Shown: one piece after another, positions 16,016-24,911 of the stretch
Layout: every line of letters starts with the position of its first letter
Position numbering within the stretch: the first letter of the stretch is position 1
DNA from: Pseudomonadaceae bacterium
GTDB lineage: Bacteria > Pseudomonadota > Gammaproteobacteria > Pseudomonadales > Pseudomonadaceae
NCBI GenBank assembly: GCA_019745275.1
Contig: JAIETJ010000138.1
Coordinates: forward strand, 1 to 44,887
DNA length: 44,887 bases
Reading direction: 5' to 3'
Program-made: the position numbers and the translations under genes
The notes under the pieces: generated by a model
The model's input: the letters and a program-made list of their open reading frames with translations, nothing else
Database searches by the model: none
What the model was told of the DNA's origin: nothing

Positions 16016-16879
16016 CTAGCCCAGCAGCGCCGGTTCGATCAGCAGTTCGGCGCGGGCCACTAATTGCACATGACCGCCCACGCGCACCTGTCCGTCGGCG
16101 CTGACGCACACATCCAAGCGGCTCGGGCGCTGCAGGAAGCGTCCTTGATTAAGGCTAAAAGCTTGCCCAGCAGGGTGCAGGCCGTGACGCACTAAATACG
16201 CGGCTACCGGCCCAGCGGCGCTGCCGGTGGCGATGTCTTCTACCTGCCCGGCCGGGTCCCAGGTGCGACCCTCAAGGCCGTCGATATCGAGTAAAAACAC
16301 GAAGGCGGCGCCGCACTCGAGCAACTCCAGATCCAGCAAGCGAGTCTGCTTGGCCTTGGCCAGCCCCGTTGCGGTGACAGGCAGCAATACATAGGGCAAG
16401 CCGGTGCTGACCACCGTGGCTGGGTAGCGCGAGTCCAGCTCGGCATCGCTCAGGCTAAAGGCGCTGGCGAACTCGCGGGCCGCCTCTGCGGATAATTCTT
16501 GGCCAAACTCGGCGATGCCCTGATCCATCTCGGCGTAAAAGCCTTGGGCCATGCGCTGGCTGCGGACCTGCACGGTTTTGCTCGACAGTTGCAGCGTCCA
16601 CTGGGCGTGTTCGGCTGGGCTGTGCAGGTGATGCAGTAAGGCCGCCGCGCCAATAATTGGGTGGCCGGCGAAGGGCAGCTCTTCTTCTAGGGTGAAAATC
16701 CGCGCACTGAACTGGTCGGCGGCAGCGCCGGGGATTAGAAAAATCGACTCGAACTGGCGCAGTTCGATGGTCAGCGCCTGCATCGCGGCGCTCGATAGGC
16801 CGCGAGCATCGGCAAAGGCGCTGAGGCCATTGCCGTTGAGTGGGCGTTGGGCGAAAACATCCATTTGCCAGTACTGCAT
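16016..16879 (-). CDS. PhzF family protein (isomerase-like)
   Basis: A 287-residue PhzF/YddE-type protein with a diaminopimelate epimerase-like fold. The catalytic glutamate of PhzF corresponds to E44 in RQFESIFL. Other family segments are ELPFAGHPIIGAA, where the G-H-P turn is characteristic, and EDIATGSAAGPVAAYL. PhzF proper isomerises DHHA in phenazine synthesis, but no other phenazine genes are nearby, so this is one of the many PhzF-like proteins of unknown substrate. The ATG at 16879 has a GGAG site 8 bases upstream (minus strand). A GTG three codons earlier is rejected because it overlaps that site. It follows ypfJ upstream on the same strand with a 30-bp gap, so they may be co-transcribed. 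Confidence 0.92.
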   Translation of the reverse strand: MQYWQMDVFAQRPLNGNGLSAFADARGLSSAAMQALTIELRQFESIFLIPGAAADQFSARIFTLEEELPFAGHPIIGAAALLHHLHSPAEHAQWTLQLSSKTVQVRSQRMAQGFYAEMDQGIAEFGQELSAEAAREFASAFSLSDAELDSRYPATVVSTGLPYVLLPVTATGLAKAKQTRLLDLELLECGAAFVFLLDIDGLEGRTWDPAGQVEDIATGSAAGPVAAYLVRHGLHPAGQAFSLNQGRFLQRPSRLDVCVSADGQVRVGGHVQLVARAELLIEPALLG

Positions 16880-17013
16880 TGTGCGCACTCCTGCGGTATT
16901 GCCGATGAGCCCTGAGTTTACTGCGCGCTGGCGGTCAATGCAGCCATTGATATTGAGGTGTTTGCAGACGGCTTTTTTGCCCTATGCTCGACGCCTACTT
17001 TGGGGGGGCATAT

Positions 17014-17397
17014 ATGCGCACGACGCAGTTGTTTTTAGGGTTTCAGGCTTTGGCGTTGATCGGTCTCGGAGTGGCCTATTTTATTCGCCCTCATGAGATG
17101 ACCAATCTCAGTGGCATGTTGCTGATGGCTCAAGCAGCTATCACTGACGTGCGCGCCTACTACGGCGGCTTACAGATGGGCTTGGGGGCTTTTCTGTTAC
17201 TGGCTTGCCGGCAAACCGATCTGATCCGGGCGGCGTTGATTTTGCTGGTGCTGATTTACAGCGCTTTGGCTTTGGCGCGGATCGGTGGTCTGTGGCTAGA
17301 CGGTGGCTTTGAGCAAACCTTCAACCTAATTGCCCTGCTGATTGAGCTGGTGTCGGCGGCGCTGGCCATGTGGTTGCTGCGCCGCTTACCCAGTTAG
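17014..17397 (+). CDS. Small four-helix membrane protein (DUF4345-like)
   Basis: A 127-residue integral membrane protein with four predicted helices (about 6-24, 50-66, 73-92, 100-120). The central AYYGGLQMGLGAFLL and ALALARIGGL segments resemble the DUF4345 family, whose function is unknown. Two starts are possible. The ATG at 17014 begins just before helix 1 and is my choice; an earlier ATG at 16984 would add ten residues and has no ribosome-binding site. A seven-G tract (17002-17008) sits exactly where the Shine-Dalgarno sequence should be, which is odd. The gene converges on the DUF4136 lipoprotein gene with a 136-bp gap. Confidence 0.8.
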   Translation: MRTTQLFLGFQALALIGLGVAYFIRPHEMTNLSGMLLMAQAAITDVRAYYGGLQMGLGAFLLLACRQTDLIRAALILLVLIYSALALARIGGLWLDGGFEQTFNLIALLIELVSAALAMWLLRRLPS

Positions 17398-17533
17398 TCG
17401 TTGTGGGCAGAATTAAGTTTTTCAAAGGGGCGGCCTTGTTTCTGATTGGGTCGCAGACGCTGCATAAATCCCAAATATTGCGTGCAGCGCTTCGCGGCCA
17501 GTTTTTCAGCTGTTGGCGCAGGCATGGCGCCAA

Positions 17534-18040
17534 TTAAGGTTTGCTGGGGAAATCGGCCAGCAGCTTGGCCACCGCCTGATTGACCGTCTCTTGGCTGGCA
17601 TTCGGGTCGCGAATGGTTTTATTGATCACCGCTTGAAACAGCAGGTTGTCGTGATTGTGGTTGTCAAGAATGCGCAGCGCTAAGCGTGCGCGTTGTTCGG
17701 GGTTGAAATTGACGTCGCTGTAGGTCGCCCCACCCACGGACACCGGTTTGATATCGACCTCGGTGCCGCTCTCCAGTCCCAGTAGGTAAATCACCCGCAG
17801 GTCGGCATTTTGCGCCTGCTCGGTATAGCCCTTGGCCGTCAGGGCGGCGCGCAGGGCGGTATTAAAGCGCTGTTCGAGGTCGACGCGATGGCCAGGGGCA
17901 TTCACCGGTTTAATCACGAAAGTGCTGAAGCTGCCCTCGCGGGCCGCATCTGTGACTTCGACATCTTGATTGCTCGGGGCGCTGGCGCAGGCGCTGAGCA
18001 GGGCGAAAAGGGCAGGCAAGAGCAGGCGTGAGTAAGGCAT
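17534..18040 (-). CDS. DUF4136 family lipoprotein
   Basis: A 168-residue predicted lipoprotein. The signal is short (MPYSRLLLPALFALLSAC) with lipobox LSAC and Cys about residue 18. The remainder has the DUF4136 pattern: FSTFVIKP, then RVDLEQRFNTALRAALTAKGYT, the strand DLRVIYLL, and a C-terminal helix with AVAKLLADFP. The residue after the lipid-bearing Cys is Ala, so outer-membrane sorting is expected. Function of the family is unknown. A GGAG site precedes the ATG. trmA lies upstream on the same strand after 107 bp, and a 7-bp hairpin (17513-17533) abuts the stop, without a T run. Confidence 0.85.
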   Translation of the reverse strand: MPYSRLLLPALFALLSACASAPSNQDVEVTDAAREGSFSTFVIKPVNAPGHRVDLEQRFNTALRAALTAKGYTEQAQNADLRVIYLLGLESGTEVDIKPVSVGGATYSDVNFNPEQRARLALRILDNHNHDNLLFQAVINKTIRDPNASQETVNQAVAKLLADFPSKP

Positions 18041-18147
18041 GGGAACTCCAATTTTTATTGTGTCCCGAGCCTAAACGCCGCCGCCGCGGTTGTCGCCAAT
18101 CATTGGTTGGGGCGCGCTGCGCGATCTTGTCGGCCTCAGTGTTGTGT

Positions 18148-19236
18148 TTAACGCCGCTCCAGCAACACACCACTCTCCATGTGGTGGGTAAACGGGAACT
18201 GGTCGAACAGCGCGCACCGCACGATTTTATGGGTGTCGTGCAGCTGGGCGATATTTTCTGCCAGAGTCTCGGGGTTGCAGGAGATGTATAAAATTCGCTC
18301 GAAACGCCGGGTCAGCTCGCAGGTGTCTGGGTCCATGCCGGCGCGCGGCGGGTCGACGAACACGGTGCCGAAGTTGTAGCTGGCTAGGTCGATGCCCTGC
18401 AGGCGGCGGAACGGGCGCACCTCATTCAGCGCCTGGGTCAGCTCTTCGGCCGATAGCCGCACTAGGGTGACGTTATCCACGCCGTTGTCGGCCAAGTTAG
18501 CCAGCGCGGCGTTGACTGAGGATTTGCTGATCTCGGTGGCCAGCACCTTGCGCACCCGAGTGGCCAGCGGCAGGGTGAAGTTACCATTGCCGCAATACAG
18601 CTCGAGCAAATCATCGTCACGTGCGCCGATGGCCTCGTAGGCCCAGCTGAGCATCTTCTGGTTGACCGTGCCATTCGGTTGGGTGAACGCGCCCTCGGGT
18701 TGGCGATAACTAAACTCGCGGCCGGCCACGCTTAAACGCTCGACTACATGGCTTTGGCCAATCACCAATCGCTGGCCCCGTGAGCGGCCGATGATGCTCA
18801 CGCCTAAGTCGGCCGCCAGTTGCTCGGCGGCGGCTTGCCAGTGCTCGTCTAACGGTCGGTGGTAGCACAGGGTAATCAGCGCATCGCCGGCCAAGGTGGT
18901 GAGGAATTCCACTTGAAACAGCTTAAACGACAGCGCCGAGCTGGCTTGCCAAGCAGCTTTCAAACGGGGCATCAAGGCGTTGATGGCGGCGCTGGCAATC
19001 GGTAACTGGTCGAGCAAAATCGGCGTGTGCTTGTCGCCAGCGGCAAACATCGCATAGAAGCGCTCCTCGTTCTCGCGCCACAGGCGAAACTCCGCGCGCA
19101 GCCGGTAATGCTCGGCCGGCGAGTCGAAGACGCTCGGTGCTGGCGCGTCGAAGGGGGCCAGCAGGCTGCACAGGCGCGCTTGTTTTTCTGCCAGTTGGGC
19201 GGTGTAGGCAGCGGGATCGAATTGGGTGGCGGTCAT
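18148..19236 (-). CDS. trmA: tRNA (uracil-5-)-methyltransferase TrmA
   Basis: A 362-residue TrmA, matching the usual length of about 366. It uses S-adenosylmethionine to make m5U54 (ribothymidine) in the T loop of tRNA. Visible motifs are the RNA-binding N-terminal region ([11 protein letters not shown]), [10 protein letters not shown], the SAM loop [16 protein letters not shown] (211-226), DPPRAGMD (295-302), catalytic Cys320 in YISCNPETL, and catalytic Glu354 in HHMESGVLL, equivalent to E. coli C324 and E358. The ATG at 19236 is chosen because the family N terminus starts there. The frame is open 34 codons further, but that part is not TrmA-like. It is divergent from yajL. Confidence 0.97.
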   Translation of the reverse strand: MTATQFDPAAYTAQLAEKQARLCSLLAPFDAPAPSVFDSPAEHYRLRAEFRLWRENEERFYAMFAAGDKHTPILLDQLPIASAAINALMPRLKAAWQASSALSFKLFQVEFLTTLAGDALITLCYHRPLDEHWQAAAEQLAADLGVSIIGRSRGQRLVIGQSHVVERLSVAGREFSYRQPEGAFTQPNGTVNQKMLSWAYEAIGARDDDLLELYCGNGNFTLPLATRVRKVLATEISKSSVNAALANLADNGVDNVTLVRLSAEELTQALNEVRPFRRLQGIDLASYNFGTVFVDPPRAGMDPDTCELTRRFERILYISCNPETLAENIAQLHDTHKIVRCALFDQFPFTHHMESGVLLERR

Positions 19237-19425
19237 GGGGCAGCTCTTTTGGGCGGCGGGGCTGTGAGTCCAGCGCAAGCGAGGTAAAGCTCGACGTGAT
19301 AAGGCAGGGCGAGGAATACCGACATGATAACAGTTCAACTATTGGCTGCGAATTGGCCTGTCAGCGGCGCTGCGCTCGGCTAATCTTAGGGCACTGTAAA
19401 TTGCCCCGATAAAGAGGAAGCCTGC

Positions 19426-19980
19426 ATGTCTAAACGAGCCCTGATCGCCGTCGCCGATGGTGTTGAAGACCTAGAGGTGGTGAGCCTGATTGACGTGCTG
19501 CGACGCGCCGATATTGAGGTGCTGGTGGCCAGCATTGAAACCCGGCGGATGGTCAACTGCGCCCATGGCACGCGCTTAACCGCCGATGCCATGTTGGTCG
19601 ATGTGTTGGCGCAAGACTTCGATCTGATCGTGCTGCCCGGCGGCATGCCCGGCGCGCAGCATTTGGCCGACCATCAGCCGTTGGCCGAGCGGGTGCGTGA
19701 ACAAGCTGCGGCGGGTAAGTTGTTTGCCGCCATTTGCGCCTCGCCGGCCTTGGCGTTGCAAACTTACGGGGTGCTCAAGCAGCGCCGGATGACCTGCTAT
19801 CCGGCGTTTAGCGAGCAACTCTCGGGCTGCACCTTTGTTGATCAGCCGGTGGTGGTCGATGGCAATTGCATCACCAGCCAAGGCCCCGGCACGGCGATTG
19901 CGTTTGCCTTAACGCTAGTCGAACAATTGGCGGGCAAGGCGGTGCGCAGTTCGGTGGCGGCGGGGATGTTGCTGCAGTAG
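19426..19980 (+). CDS. yajL: DJ-1/PfpI family protein YajL
   Basis: A 184-residue DJ-1 superfamily protein. The nucleophile elbow is AAICASPA with Cys104, and the partner glutamate is E14 in ADGVEDLE. The nearby PGGMPGAQHL and the late TSQGPGTAIAFAL match YajL/DJ-1. Known members are reported to protect proteins and nucleotides from carbonyl or oxidative damage and act as chaperones; their deglycase activity is debated. Older annotation calls the group ThiJ, but no thiamine genes are nearby. A GAGGAAG ribosome-binding site precedes the ATG. It is divergent from trmA across 189 bp. Confidence 0.94.
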   Translation: MSKRALIAVADGVEDLEVVSLIDVLRRADIEVLVASIETRRMVNCAHGTRLTADAMLVDVLAQDFDLIVLPGGMPGAQHLADHQPLAERVREQAAAGKLFAAICASPALALQTYGVLKQRRMTCYPAFSEQLSGCTFVDQPVVVDGNCITSQGPGTAIAFALTLVEQLAGKAVRSSVAAGMLLQ

Positions 19981-20113
19981 CCGCCGTGTGAACGGTATGC
20001 GCTACTAGCGCTCAAGTTTGGAGTGGCTGCGGACGATACAGTCTCGCCTGAGTTGCACCACTTTTCTCGTTCTGTCGTATTTAGCCGTCAGCCCGCCGGG
20101 CTTGGAGATATCT

Positions 20114-21709
20114 ATGCAGTTATCCATTAGCCGTTTGATCGCCTTGTGCGCGTCCGGTTTATTGTTGGCCGCCATTGCCTTGACCACCTGGATGCAGCTG
20201 CAGATCGACCGGCTCGATGAGCAAGGTCATCATCTAGAACAGCTCAGTGATGCCCTCGCCGCTGCTCAAGAACTGCGTTACAACAGCGCGCAAATTCAGC
20301 AATTTTATACTGATGCCAGCCTCACCCAAGAGCGCGAACCACAACTTGAGGCGCAGCAACACTATGCGGCGGCCATCAGTTTGCTGAGTAAGCTCAGTCC
20401 GTTGCTGCCAACCTTGAGCGCTCGGCTGGAGGGGTTGCGCAGCCCGCTGGCAGCGCTCAACAGTGCCGGGGAGCAGATGGTGCGTGCCTATGCTGGCGGT
20501 AAAGAAGCCGGTGATCGGGCCATGGCTGACTTTGACCGTCGCTCTAGCTCGGTGATTAGCGCCTTTAGCGCGCTCAGCGAGCCGCTCAATCAAGCGTATC
20601 AACAGCAGTTGAGCGACACCGAAGCTTTGCGCGAATCGATGAAAAACAGCAATTTGCTGGCCTGGGGTTTAGTTCTGGTGTTTATGCTCGGGTCGCTCTG
20701 GTTGATTGCCGCGCGGGTGTTGCCGCCTGTGCGGCACTTGACCCAAGCGCTGCGTGCCCTGAATGACGGTACGGGCGATCTGCGTCGCAGCGTGCAGCAA
20801 AACCATGATGATGAAGTGGGCGAGGTGGTGGTTCAGTTCAATTTGTTTGTTAGTAATCTACGCAGTCAAATGGCCACTGTTGGCGAGGTTTCTAGCGCCC
20901 TTGAGCGCTCCGCTGAGCAACTGGTTAGTGATGCAGGCGCCTCCGAGCGAAGCGCCTGCGATCTGCAAGTGGAGGTTGAACAGGTGGCCGCGGCGGTCAA
21001 TCAAATGGCCAGCACCGTGCAAGATGTGGCCAGTAATGCCCAGGCCAGTTCAGAGCGCACCCGTGACGCCGACAGCCAAGCGCAAGCGGCCATTGGCGTG
21101 GTGGATAAAACCATCGTCGACATCCGCGCCCTCGCCGAAGAAGTAGGTCGCGCCGCGCAAGTAATCGCCGACCTCGAAGGCCATTCGCGCGAGATCGGCG
21201 GGGTGCTGGAGGTAATTCGCACGATTGCCGAGCAAACTAACTTGCTGGCCCTGAATGCCGCGATTGAAGCCGCCCGTGCCGGTGAGCAAGGCCGTGGTTT
21301 TGCTGTGGTGGCCGACGAAGTACGTACCTTAGCCAGCCGCACGCAAAAATCCACTCAGGAAATTAACGGCATGATCGAGCGCCTGCAGAACGCCTCGCAG
21401 CAAGCGGTTAAAGTCATGGACGACAGTCGCGACTTTGCCGAGCGTGGGGTGGTGCAAGCCTTGAGCGCCGGCGAAGCGTTAAAAAGCATTAGTAACTTGG
21501 TGTCTTCGGTGTCGGGCATGAGCCTGCACATTGCCGAGGCGGCTAACGAACAAGCGGCGGTTACCGATGAAATTAACCGGCGTATCAGCACCGTCTCGGT
21601 AGTGGCGCATAGCACTGTGGCACTGGCCGAAAGCACCTTGAACCGCGGTCGTGCCAGCGGTGAAGATGCCGAGCGCTTATTGCAAATCGTTCGGCAGTTT
21701 AAGTTCTGA
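20114..21709 (+). CDS. Methyl-accepting chemotaxis protein
   Basis: A 531-residue chemoreceptor. TM1 spans about residues 8-26 and TM2 about 181-203. Between them is a helical periplasmic ligand-binding region with no cysteines. HAMP follows (about 204-255), then the signalling domain, whose conserved hairpin tip includes EQTNLLALNAAIEAARAGEQGRGFAVVADEVRTLASRTQKSTQEI (in part about 373-417). It should form trimers of dimers at the inner membrane and control CheA. There is no C-terminal NWETF-type CheR-docking peptide. The ATG at 20114 has a GGAGA site; the frame upstream is open but lacks a start signal. A strong terminator follows, so it is a single-gene transcript. The ligand is unknown. 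Confidence 0.94.
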   Translation: MQLSISRLIALCASGLLLAAIALTTWMQLQIDRLDEQGHHLEQLSDALAAAQELRYNSAQIQQFYTDASLTQEREPQLEAQQHYAAAISLLSKLSPLLPTLSARLEGLRSPLAALNSAGEQMVRAYAGGKEAGDRAMADFDRRSSSVISAFSALSEPLNQAYQQQLSDTEALRESMKNSNLLAWGLVLVFMLGSLWLIAARVLPPVRHLTQALRALNDGTGDLRRSVQQNHDDEVGEVVVQFNLFVSNLRSQMATVGEVSSALERSAEQLVSDAGASERSACDLQVEVEQVAAAVNQMASTVQDVASNAQASSERTRDADSQAQAAIGVVDKTIVDIRALAEEVGRAAQVIADLEGHSREIGGVLEVIRTIAEQTNLLALNAAIEAARAGEQGRGFAVVADEVRTLASRTQKSTQEINGMIERLQNASQQAVKVMDDSRDFAERGVVQALSAGEALKSISNLVSSVSGMSLHIAEAANEQAAVTDEINRRISTVSVVAHSTVALAESTLNRGRASGEDAERLLQIVRQFKF

Positions 21710-21720
21710 AACGACGACTC

Positions 21721-21756
21721 AGCAAACCGGCGCTTAATGCGCCGGTTTGCTTTTTG
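21721..21756 (+). terminator. Rho-independent terminator of the chemoreceptor gene
   Basis: A perfect 13-bp stem, AGCAAACCGGCGC (21721-21733) with GCGCCGGTTTGCT (21739-21751), encloses a TTAAT loop and is followed by TTTTT. It lies 11 bp after the chemoreceptor stop codon. Confidence 0.93.
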
Positions 21757-21786
21757 GCCTCGGCCGGGTTGGGTCGGTTAGACGTT

Positions 21787-21816
21787 ATTGCTCTCTATTG
21801 CTCTCTATTGCTCTCT
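21787..21816. repeat. Three tandem copies of a 10-bp unit (ATTGCTCTCT)
   Basis: Perfect copies at 21787-21796, 21797-21806 and 21807-21816, followed by a decayed fourth (GTTGCTTGG). They are in the non-coding gap between the chemoreceptor terminator and the molybdenum-hydroxylase operon. They could affect promoter spacing, or be a chance slippage product. Confidence 0.85.
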
Positions 21817-21976
21817 GTTGCTTGGTTTTCGGTGATGGCTGCAGGTATTATCTTGTCCCATGGGTCAGGTTGTAGTCAGCTATGCTTGCTCCCTGTGTAC
21901 TCTTAAACAGGTCCTGACGTTTCTGTTAGGTGACTTTTATCGCGTCATAGGGCCGCTTCGGCTCTGAGGAGCAGGC

Positions 21977-24808
21977 ATGTCCAAGGCTGAATTATCCCGC
22001 CGCGCGTTTTTGCAAGGCAGTGTCATTGCTGGTATCAGCATCAGCTTGGCGCCACTGGGTAGCAAAGCCTTTGCCGCCTTATTCGAAGCGCAGGTGACGG
22101 CCGCGCCGCAACCTTGGTACACCCCGGATGGCAAGGCGCGGGCGCGTATCGACGGGGTGTCCAAGGTGTGTGGCGGCAAGGTGTTTGCTCGCGACATTCG
22201 CGCTCAGGACATGCCCGGCTGGCCGACTCAGCAAGGTCACGCCATGCTGCTCAAGGCGACCAATATTGACCAGCTATACCAGGGCCTTGACCTGTCGATG
22301 CTGAGCCCTGAGCTGCAGCCGGACCGTGTTGTCACCGCCGCCGACCTGGCCAAGGACGGCATTGCTTGGCCCGAGTCGCACGGCCCCGACCCGCTGCTGC
22401 CGGAAGGCCAGGTGGCGATGTTCCTCGGCCATCCGGTGGCGCTGCTGATCTGGAAAGATTACCCGCGCTTTCGCGAGGCCAAGGGCCTGCTCAAACACAA
22501 TCAGCAAGCCTTGCGTTACGGTGCCCAGGCGCCGCGCTATCAGACCGATCCCTATGGCAGCTTCCGTTTTGTGCGGGTCGGCGGCGCCGATGCGTTCGCC
22601 CCGGACAGTTTCTCCAGTCTGAAAGACAGCATGCTGTTTCCGATGATCCGTGAGCGCAAGCCGGTATGGAGTCAGCAGGCCAAGATCAATGGCGACCTGA
22701 CCGAGCAAGGTCTGTACCACGCCGCGCAGATGCAGGCGCAGTTGCAGAGCCCGCCGCAAGGCTGGCTGGTGTTCGATGAACAGTACAAGACCCAGTCCAT
22801 CGAACCGGCAGCCTTGGAGGCCGACAACGGCAATGGCTGGTATGACCCCGCGAGCAAGACCCTGCACTTTGTGGTCGCCACCCAGTGTCCGTTTGAAGTG
22901 GCCGAACAGACCGCACACATGCTCGCGCCGTCGCGTTTTGCCGTCGCCAAACTGAGTATGCACCCCGGCTATACCGTGGGTTACGGCTCGAAAGACAACA
23001 ACATATTCGTGTTCTACGCCGCTCTTGCCGCCATGTACGGTGAGGGCACGCCGATCCGCCTGGCCAATGACCGCTACGAGCAGTTCCAGAGCGGCATCAA
23101 GCGGCATGCCTTCGACATGCACTACCAACTGGCGGTGAACAAGGCTGACCACAGTTTCCAAATTTTCCGCACCAACATGGAGCTGGATGGCGGCGGTCGG
23201 GTCAACTACAGCCCCTCGGTGGCTGCCGTGGGGGCCACCGCGGCGCAGTCGATCTACTACCTGCCACGCAGCGATATGGCCGCCACGGCGTATCACTCTT
23301 GCGGCGTTGAGGCTGGCTCAATGCGCGGTTACGGCACCCTGCAGAGCATGGCCGCCACCGAGATGATGGTCGACGAAGTGGCCGAGCGCCTCGGTGTGGA
23401 TGCCATTGAGTTACGCCGCAAGAACATGCTGAAAAGCGGCATGAAGAACACCCAAGGGGCGATTCCAGCCGGCGCGCTGCGCCTCGATGAATTGCTCGAC
23501 AAAGCCGCTGCCCATGAGCTGTGGCGCGAGCGGTTGGCGCGCAAACAACGCATGGATCGCGACGATCCGGATCACCTGTATGGCGTAGGCTTTGCCATCG
23601 TGCAGAAGGATTTCGGCACCGGTGCTGAGGCGCCGATGGCCAGTGTCGAGTTCAGCGCCGACGGCAAGATCAAGCTACGGCAGATTGCCATCGACATGGG
23701 TACCGGCATGGCCACCTCGCAGGCCCTGCTGGTGGCCGATTATCTCGGTCAGCCGGCCGATGAAATCAAAACCGGGGAAACCGAGTGGGCCGAACTGGCC
23801 CTGCAAACCAGCGGCAACCCGTACATCATCAGCCAGGCCGAGCAGGACGCCAATCTGCGCAATCCGCGTTGGGTCGGCAAGCTGGCTTCGGCCTCGTCGG
23901 CGACCAACTCCTCGTATTACTCCGGGCATGCCACCCGTGAAGCCGCGCGGATTTTGTTCAACCACGGCCTGTGGCCGGCGGCACTGGCGATCTGGAGCCA
24001 GGGCATTTATGGCGGCGCGGCCAACCCCTATGTAATCCGCCGCGAGAATGCCCACTGGAGCAAGGGCTACTTGAGTGCCGATGGCATGCAGCCGCTGTCG
24101 TTCGCCCAGTTGGCCCAAAAAGCCCATGAGTTGGGGCTAGTGACCGGCGCTAGTGTGCACGGTTTCAACCGCTGGAGCTGGGCCGAGGCTGAGTTTGAGA
24201 TTGCCGGGGTGCGCGACCGTGTGCCGCTGGATGCCCTCGCCGTGAAATATGGCCAGGGTGCACCGCAAGCTACCCAGGCGTTGCATGGCGAGCACGGCTA
24301 TCACCGTCTGGAGCGCAAGAGCATCAAGTACCCGGACACCCAGCTGAACAATGCCATGGTCACCTATTACAGCCCGGTGGCCACTTTGCTGGAGGTCAAG
24401 GTCAACAAGGGTTCTGGCGCGGTTACGGTGCTCAGCCATCACTCTTGGCTAGAATGCGGGCGGGTGATCGTCCCCGAACTGGTCCTCGGTCAGCTCGAAG
24501 GCGGCATTGCCATGGGTATCGGCCATGCCCTGCTGGAGGAGTTACCGTTGCACGAAGGTGGTCCCGGTGATGGCACCTGGAACTTCAACCGCTACCAATT
24601 ACCACGGGCCAAGGATGTCGCGGTTTGGCAGCAAAGCGCGGAGATTCTGCCGCCGTTGTCACCTAGCGATCCGGCCAAAGGCATCGCCGAGGTGGTGATG
24701 ATTCCGGTGGTTGGCGCCATCGTCAACGCCGTGGCCCATGCTACCGGCAAGCGCCTGCGTGAACTGCCTCTGTCACCTGCACGCATCAAGGCGGCCCTGA
24801 ATGGTTAA
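21977..24808 (+). CDS. Xanthine dehydrogenase-family molybdopterin-binding (large) subunit, Tat-exported
   Basis: A 943-residue catalytic subunit of a molybdenum hydroxylase (aldehyde oxidase/isoquinoline 1-oxidoreductase IorB-like). The N terminus carries a twin-arginine signal (SRRAFLQGS, residues 7-15, then a hydrophobic stretch), so the folded cofactor-loaded enzyme goes to the periplasm. Core signatures include GYGSKDNN, EAGSMRGYGTLQ, IDMGTGMATSQALLVADYLG, LEGGIAMGIGHALLEE and the C-terminal KGIAEVVM, whose Glu905 is the expected catalytic base. It hydroxylates an aldehyde or N-heteroaromatic carbon using water; the substrate is not predictable. GAGGAGCAGGC precedes the ATG. First gene of a five-gene operon. 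Its last 28 codons are repeated 100 bp downstream. Confidence 0.93.
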   Translation: MSKAELSRRAFLQGSVIAGISISLAPLGSKAFAALFEAQVTAAPQPWYTPDGKARARIDGVSKVCGGKVFARDIRAQDMPGWPTQQGHAMLLKATNIDQLYQGLDLSMLSPELQPDRVVTAADLAKDGIAWPESHGPDPLLPEGQVAMFLGHPVALLIWKDYPRFREAKGLLKHNQQALRYGAQAPRYQTDPYGSFRFVRVGGADAFAPDSFSSLKDSMLFPMIRERKPVWSQQAKINGDLTEQGLYHAAQMQAQLQSPPQGWLVFDEQYKTQSIEPAALEADNGNGWYDPASKTLHFVVATQCPFEVAEQTAHMLAPSRFAVAKLSMHPGYTVGYGSKDNNIFVFYAALAAMYGEGTPIRLANDRYEQFQSGIKRHAFDMHYQLAVNKADHSFQIFRTNMELDGGGRVNYSPSVAAVGATAAQSIYYLPRSDMAATAYHSCGVEAGSMRGYGTLQSMAATEMMVDEVAERLGVDAIELRRKNMLKSGMKNTQGAIPAGALRLDELLDKAAAHELWRERLARKQRMDRDDPDHLYGVGFAIVQKDFGTGAEAPMASVEFSADGKIKLRQIAIDMGTGMATSQALLVADYLGQPADEIKTGETEWAELALQTSGNPYIISQAEQDANLRNPRWVGKLASASSATNSSYYSGHATREAARILFNHGLWPAALAIWSQGIYGGAANPYVIRRENAHWSKGYLSADGMQPLSFAQLAQKAHELGLVTGASVHGFNRWSWAEAEFEIAGVRDRVPLDALAVKYGQGAPQATQALHGEHGYHRLERKSIKYPDTQLNNAMVTYYSPVATLLEVKVNKGSGAVTVLSHHSWLECGRVIVPELVLGQLEGGIAMGIGHALLEELPLHEGGPGDGTWNFNRYQLPRAKDVAVWQQSAEILPPLSPSDPAKGIAEVVMIPVVGAIVNAVAHATGKRLRELPLSPARIKAALNG

Positions 24809-24911
24809 GCGACCTGTCGTGGTCAACGCCGTGGCCCATGCGACCGGCAAGCGCCTGCGTGAACTTCCTCTGTCCCCAGCCCGTATCAAGGAGGCCCTGA
24901 ATGGCTAAGCG
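24722..24911 (+). repeat. Diverged 90-bp direct repeat at the large/small subunit junction
   Basis: Copy 1 (24722-24811) is the end of the large-subunit gene and the ATG region after it; copy 2 (24822-24911) is the same segment 100 bp further on. I count 8 differences in 90 bases. Seven are synonymous in the large-subunit frame. The eighth (GCG to GAG, Ala to Glu) creates the AAGGAG that serves the small-subunit gene. Both copies end with the same ATGGYTAAGCG overlap of stop and start. Confidence 0.95.
24801..24908 (+). other. 35-codon mini-ORF created by the junction repeat
   Basis: The ATG at 24801 overlaps the large-subunit stop and reads MVKRPVV, similar to the start of the true small subunit (MAKRPLT). 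It then runs through the copied C terminus of the large subunit and stops at 24906-24908, overlapping the small-subunit ATG at 24901. It could pass ribosomes from gene to gene by stop/start overlap. It has no domain and is probably a relic rather than a functional protein. Confidence 0.6.

Noticed and set aside
16016..16879. Phenazine biosynthesis role for the PhzF-like protein
   Set aside because: No other phz genes are nearby, and most PhzF-like proteins are unrelated to phenazines.
17513..17533. TTGGCGC/GCGCCAA hairpin beside the DUF4136 stop as a terminator
   Set aside because: The stem is only 7 bp and no T run follows on either strand.
22274..23296. 340-codon minus-strand frame inside the large molybdopterin subunit gene
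   Set aside because: Antisense shadow of a well-supported gene, with no motif and no ribosome-binding site.
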